Shown piece by piece: positions 35,078-38,783 of a DNA stretch of 38,783 nt (position 1 is the first letter of the stretch; every line of letters starts with the position of its first letter). Source of the DNA: UBA6952 sp045562575 (lineage in GTDB: Bacteria; Chloroflexota; Dehalococcoidia; Lucifugimonadales; UBA6952); NCBI GenBank assembly GCA_045562575.1, contig JBJKVQ010000005.1, forward strand, positions 1 to 38,783, given 5' to 3'. The position numbers were made by a program, and so were the translations under genes. A model generated the notes under the pieces. It made no database searches. It saw only the letters and a program-made list of their open reading frames with translations, and was not told the origin of the DNA.

Positions 35078-35488
35078 ATGGTAAATGGAATCAGTGTTTC
35101 TGAAGTTGCTGCTTTGAAATTAAAAGAAGTTATGACTGATGAAGGTCAAGATGATTCTTATTTAAGAATCGTAGTTATGCCAGGAGCAAATGGTGGTGCT
35201 CAGTACATGTTATCTTTGGAAGAAGATGTTAAATCAACAGATTCGATTATAGATGCAAGTGGTGTAGGCCTAGTTGTTGATAATGATAGCCTTCCATTAT
35301 TAGATGGATCTGAAATCGACTACGTTGATGGTTTAATGAAAAGTGGTTTCGTTATAAACAATCCTAACTTCCTTGCTGAAAGCGGAGGATGTGCTTGTGG
35401 CGGTGGAGGTTGTGGTGGTGGCGCACAAGATGAAACTGCACAAGGTGGCGGTTGCGCATGTGGCGGCGGTGGCTGCGGAGGACATTAA
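35078..35488 (+). CDS. A-type Fe-S carrier (IscA/ErpA-like) homologue with duplicated Cys/Gly tail
   Basis: This 136-residue protein has a HesB/IscA fold in its first 100 residues: SEVAALKLKEVM, LRIVVMPG, GLVVDNDSLPLLDGSEIDYV and the FVINNPNF end. The first conserved Cys of the family (PGGCSG) is replaced: PGANGGAQ, N38. The usual CGCG at the end reads CACG, followed by GGGGCGG. The same CACGGGGCGG segment then occurs again 21 residues later (Cys 105, 107, 112 and Cys 126, 128, 133), giving six Cys and a final His. Metal or cluster binding by the tail is plausible. It is followed by a bidirectional terminator and convergent trxB. ErpA/IscA function is not assured. Confidence 0.78.
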   Translation: MVNGISVSEVAALKLKEVMTDEGQDDSYLRIVVMPGANGGAQYMLSLEEDVKSTDSIIDASGVGLVVDNDSLPLLDGSEIDYVDGLMKSGFVINNPNFLAESGGCACGGGGCGGGAQDETAQGGGCACGGGGCGGH

Positions 35489-35495
35489 CATAAAA

Positions 35496-35530
35496 TCAAA
35501 AAAGAGGAGTTATACTCCTCTTTTTTTTTA
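35496..35530. terminator. Bidirectional intrinsic terminator
   Basis: GAGGAGT (35504-35510) and ACTCCTC (35514-35520) form a stem with a TAT loop. A run of A lies to the left and nine T to the right, so it can end both the carrier transcript (plus) and the trxB transcript (minus). Confidence 0.85.
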
Positions 35531-35545
35531 TTCCATTCTATTAGT

Positions 35546-36481
35546 TTATTCTAATTCTGCTAAATATCTTTCTGCGTCAATAGCTGCCATACAGCCTGTT
35601 CCAGCTGCTGTTACTGCCTGTCTATAAATCCAGTCTTGAGCATCTCCGCAAGCAAAAATGCCTTCTATGTTAGTTTTTGTCCCATTATTTGTTATGATAT
35701 ACCCATTTTCATTTCTATCGATTATACCATCGAATATTCGAGTATTCGGTTGGTGACCAATGGCAATAAATAAACCATTAATATCCAATTCACTTTCATC
35801 TGATGTCGATAAATTGTGTAATTTTAATTTTGCAACTTCCCCATTTTCATTAGCCAAAATATCTGTAACCTCAGTATTCCATATAAATTCAATCTTTGAG
35901 TTACTTACGGCTCGTTCTTGCATTATTTTCGATGCTCTTAATTCATCTCTTCTATGTATGATTTTTACATTAGTGGCATAACGAGTAAGAAATAACGCTT
36001 CTTCCATTGCGGTATCACCACCACCAACTACAGCAACTTCCTGATCTTGAAAAAAGAATCCATCACAAGTAGCACATGCCGAAACACCTCTACCCATAAG
36101 ATTACTTTCACTTTCGAGGCCTAATAATTTAGCAGTAGCCCCAGTAGCAATAATTACAGTATTTGATTTATATGTTGTTTCTTCATCAACTGTTATTGTA
36201 AAGGGTCGATTACTAAAATCTACTGAACTTACTTCACCGAATATATATTCAGCACCAAAACGTTCAGCTTGAGCCTTAAATTCTTCCATTAATTCAGGAC
36301 CTTGGATTCCTTTAGGAAAGCCAGGATAATTTTCGACATCTGTGGTTATCATCAATTGTCCGCCAGGCTCGATTCCTTCTATCACGATGGGTTTTAAATT
36401 AGCCCGTGCAGCGTAGAGCGCAGCAGTATCACCTGCTGGTCCTGATCCGATTATAATAATGTCATGTATTTGTTCACTCAT
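35546..36481 (-). CDS. trxB: Thioredoxin reductase
   Basis: This 311-residue flavoprotein has GSGPAGDTAALYAARA (FAD), the redox CATC in SACATCDGFFF, GGGDTAMEEALFLT (NADPH) and IFACGDAQD near the end. It reduces thioredoxin with NADPH in the cytoplasm. Length and motif order are normal. The stop lies 15 bp from the shared terminator, and 36 bp separate it from the upstream MFS gene. Confidence 0.94.
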   Translation of the reverse strand: MSEQIHDIIIIGSGPAGDTAALYAARANLKPIVIEGIEPGGQLMITTDVENYPGFPKGIQGPELMEEFKAQAERFGAEYIFGEVSSVDFSNRPFTITVDEETTYKSNTVIIATGATAKLLGLESESNLMGRGVSACATCDGFFFQDQEVAVVGGGDTAMEEALFLTRYATNVKIIHRRDELRASKIMQERAVSNSKIEFIWNTEVTDILANENGEVAKLKLHNLSTSDESELDINGLFIAIGHQPNTRIFDGIIDRNENGYIITNNGTKTNIEGIFACGDAQDWIYRQAVTAAGTGCMAAIDAERYLAELE

Positions 36482-36517
36482 AATATTCTCAATTCTTAAA
36501 TTAATGTATTAATTATA

Positions 36518-37777
36518 CTATATCTCATCTACTTGTTTGGTTTCTTTTACCATAAGAATTAAAGGTATTGATATAAAAGTTAATATTCCTATTAGTGTAA
36601 AAGCTATTCTATAGTCCATATTTTGATCATAAATATATCCTGCATATATAGGACCAATTATTCCAAAAATAGCTCCTGTCGTTGTTGTTATTCCAATTAC
36701 TGTGCCATATGATTTTCTTCCATACATATCAGCTAAATATGCAAATCTAACAGGAACTGTTCCTCCATGACCTACTCCGTATAAAATGACAAAGATTATT
36801 ATGTGCCATGGTTCAGTTATTAGTCCAAATAATAATGTACCAAATCCAATTAGTGCAAATGTCAGACATAACAAGTATCGTTTATTAAATGTATCAGCTA
36901 GGAATCCTATTATTAATCTTCCTATAAAGAGGAGAACAGAAGTAGCCGTTAGAACATATGCACCTATAATTGGATCAAAGCCAATACTTGATAAGTTGGG
37001 TATAGCAAATACCATTACTGTTGATAATGCAATTCCTGTTATGCCGAAGCTTAAATTTATCAGCCAAAAAGATTTTTGTTTTAATATCTCTTTTGTGCTA
37101 AGTGATATTTCTTCTGTGGTGTTTTGTCTTTGCAAACCTGAATTTGTTGCTTCTGGATTTATACCATCAGGATATTCACCATACTGTTCTGGTTTATGTC
37201 TCATAAAAGCCAATACAATTAAGCCTACAAATAGGTTAACAACTGCAATAATATCTAAGATATTACTCCATCCATAAACCTTTATTCCCCATACGAGTAG
37301 AGGGATTAAAAAACCACCTAACCCTGTCCCCAGAAAGCCTATAGTTAAGGCAGTACTTCTATATCTAATAAACCAATTTCCTATAACTGTTGTTGTTGTT
37401 ATTACAGAACCAATAGAAACACCTAAGGCAATTGTTCCAAATGCAAAGTAAAAATTAACAATCGAGCCATCTGTTCTAGCTAACCAAAAGAATCCTATTG
37501 TAGTTAGTATTGTTCCAAAAAATATAGGTAACCTGGCACCAAACCTGTCGATTAATGGCCCAACAAAAGGGCCTACTATTCCAGATTCTGTTCTTTGTAA
37601 AGAAATTGCTCCTGCCATAGCTGCACGTGACCAACCATATTGATCTGCAATAGGGTCAATAAATGCAGACATTCCAAAGAAAATTGTTCCAGAAACCCAT
37701 ACTAATTGAAAAAAACCAGTAAAAGCAATCCACCATCCGAAAAATTTAAAATTAATACTCTTCGGGAATAGGAACAT
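36518..37777 (-). CDS. MFS transporter (oxalate/formate antiporter-like)
   Basis: This 419-residue protein has about twelve membrane segments. GPLIDRFGARLPI is the loop 2-3 motif, and GWSRAAMAG with FFGMSAFIDPIADQ near the N-terminus resembles the oxalate/formate antiporter and monocarboxylate branches of the superfamily. A second-half GFLADTFNKRY loop is also present. It may move a carboxylate. Its ATG overlaps the stop of the hydrolase gene upstream (TAATG at 37775-37779), so the two are translationally coupled and may share a pathway. Confidence 0.85.
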   Translation of the reverse strand: MFLFPKSINFKFFGWWIAFTGFFQLVWVSGTIFFGMSAFIDPIADQYGWSRAAMAGAISLQRTESGIVGPFVGPLIDRFGARLPIFFGTILTTIGFFWLARTDGSIVNFYFAFGTIALGVSIGSVITTTTVIGNWFIRYRSTALTIGFLGTGLGGFLIPLLVWGIKVYGWSNILDIIAVVNLFVGLIVLAFMRHKPEQYGEYPDGINPEATNSGLQRQNTTEEISLSTKEILKQKSFWLINLSFGITGIALSTVMVFAIPNLSSIGFDPIIGAYVLTATSVLLFIGRLIIGFLADTFNKRYLLCLTFALIGFGTLLFGLITEPWHIIIFVILYGVGHGGTVPVRFAYLADMYGRKSYGTVIGITTTTGAIFGIIGPIYAGYIYDQNMDYRIAFTLIGILTFISIPLILMVKETKQVDEI

Positions 37778-38667
37778 TATTGTTGGTTTAGAAAGTTTCT
37801 TACAATTTCTTGAAACCCCGCAGGACGGTCTCCTGGAACTTGATGTCCAGCTCCTTCAACATATTCCCATTTAAAATCTTTTATTTTAGACCCCATTTTA
37901 TTTGCGATCTCTGGTGATATTAAATTACTTTCACTACCTAGGACTAAGAGAGTAGGGGTTACAATTTTATCTACATGTTCCCATAAAATTTCTGGTCCCC
38001 AACCATTGGTATCAGCAGTACGTAATGCTTGATCCCATTTCCAACTCCACTTACCATCAGGGTAAAGTCTCAATTGATGCGATAAACTACCCTTAAGTTG
38101 TTCTCTTGTTCGTCGTGCGTTTATAGCTAATGCTGCGTCAATGAATTCATCAAATGTATCAGCTCTTTCAGGGAGTCTTCTCCACCCTCTAATTGTGTCA
38201 AGTTCATCGCGAACTGTCTCAGGTGCCATATCAACTAATACTAATTTAGAAACTAAATCAGGGTTCCTAGCGGCAAAAACCATAGAGTTTCTGGCACCCA
38301 TTGAATGCCCTACAAGTATGATATCCTTTAGTTTTAATTTACTAACAAAGCCTTCTATATCGGGTATATTTGTATCTAAAGAATAGTCTCCTTTGTCATG
38401 CCAGTCACTATCTCCATGGCCTCTTTGGTTAAGAGCTATTACATGATAGTTGCCATGAAATGCTAGGGAAGTAAAATCCCAAGTATGAGCGGAGTTCGTT
38501 CTTCCATGTAATAAAAGCATAGTTTGTTTATCTTCATTACCCCAATCAAGATAACTTAATTTAATACCATTAATTTCAACATCTTTTTCCTCTGGAGTTG
38601 CATCTTCTTCGAAGATTACACCCATTCTTCGTGCTGCTTCGTATAATGTAAGTGGTTTTTCTGTCAT
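37777..38667 (-). CDS. Alpha/beta hydrolase
   Basis: This 296-residue protein has the oxyanion region LLLHGRTNS, the nucleophile elbow GHSMGARNS, a late Asp candidate and the catalytic His in GAGHQVPG. It belongs to the alpha/beta hydrolase fold (esterase, hydrolase or C-C bond hydrolase types); the substrate is unknown. ATG 38667 follows AAGGAG. It is coupled to the MFS transporter downstream. Confidence 0.9.
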   Translation of the reverse strand: MTEKPLTLYEAARRMGVIFEEDATPEEKDVEINGIKLSYLDWGNEDKQTMLLLHGRTNSAHTWDFTSLAFHGNYHVIALNQRGHGDSDWHDKGDYSLDTNIPDIEGFVSKLKLKDIILVGHSMGARNSMVFAARNPDLVSKLVLVDMAPETVRDELDTIRGWRRLPERADTFDEFIDAALAINARRTREQLKGSLSHQLRLYPDGKWSWKWDQALRTADTNGWGPEILWEHVDKIVTPTLLVLGSESNLISPEIANKMGSKIKDFKWEYVEGAGHQVPGDRPAGFQEIVRNFLNQQ

Positions 38668-38691
38668 TGTTTCTCCTTTAGTTTGAGATAT

Positions 38692-38720
38692 AATATAGTA
38701 AGAATTTTATCGAATAACAA
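38692..38720 (-). promoter_or_regulatory. Promoter of the hydrolase/MFS pair
   Basis: On the minus strand TTGTTA (38720-38715) and TATATT (38697-38692) are exactly 17 bp apart. The predicted start near 38685 lies about 18 nt before the ATG. Confidence 0.6.
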
Positions 38721-38783
38721 GCATTGAAAATTATTATCTAAAATACAAAGATTACTTATTTAAATTTCCTATGGATCAGACAG

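Overview
This AT-rich, tightly packed stretch of bacterial DNA most resembles an uncultured marine Chloroflexota of the SAR202 type. That placement is an inference from gene content: a family III CoA-transferase expansion, a BkdA/BkdB-type 2-oxoacid dehydrogenase, a PF12811-type Bax-inhibitor protein, the MEP-pathway enzyme IspH and low GC. It has not been tested by phylogeny. Intergenic gaps are short, several convergent genes nearly touch, and no transposase, integrase-type mobile element or CRISPR array is visible.

Layout. (1) 117-192: tRNA-Gly(TCC), minus strand. (2) 330-10629: a plus-strand array with a phosphotriesterase-like metal hydrolase followed by seven consecutive CaiB/BaiF (family III) CoA-transferase paralogues. 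Five are long (446-452 aa), keep the catalytic Asp and share a C-terminal tail. Two are short (407 and 399 aa) and carry Tyr or Gln at the Asp position. (3) 10696-12031: a CAT-anticodon tRNA that looks like tRNA-Ile2, then an UMF1/Atg22-like MFS permease. (4) 12037-21787, minus strand: three large secreted leucine-rich-repeat proteins sharing a near-identical C-terminal membrane tail, with a bacterial PH-domain membrane protein between two of them. (5) 22246-29118, plus strand: branched-chain-type 2-oxoacid dehydrogenase E1 alpha, E1 beta and E2, lipB, a GDPD-fold protein with a degraded active site, a coiled-coil/zinc-ribbon protein and a large-serine-recombinase relative with a degraded catalytic domain. 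(6) rnpB (RNase P RNA), about 29161-29512. (7) 29516-38667: ketopantoate reductase-like protein, PQQ-type sugar dehydrogenase lipoprotein, biotin ligase, SDR, Bax inhibitor-1-like protein, ispH, an A-type Fe-S carrier relative with a Cys/Gly tail, trxB, an MFS permease and an alpha/beta hydrolase.

How the parts may work together. The first cluster looks like a carboxylic-acid or lactone catabolic locus: the hydrolase would open an ester or lactone and the CoA-transferases would activate the acid as a CoA thioester. The two paralogues without the catalytic Asp suggest heteromeric enzymes. The LRR/PH cluster looks like a cell-surface system with a shared C-terminal anchor. The dehydrogenase genes and lipB form a sensible unit, because E2 needs lipoylation; E3 and lipA are not in the window. 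The strongest candidates for something undescribed are the LRR proteins with the shared tail, the CoA-transferase array with catalytically altered members, and the domesticated-looking recombinase next to rnpB.
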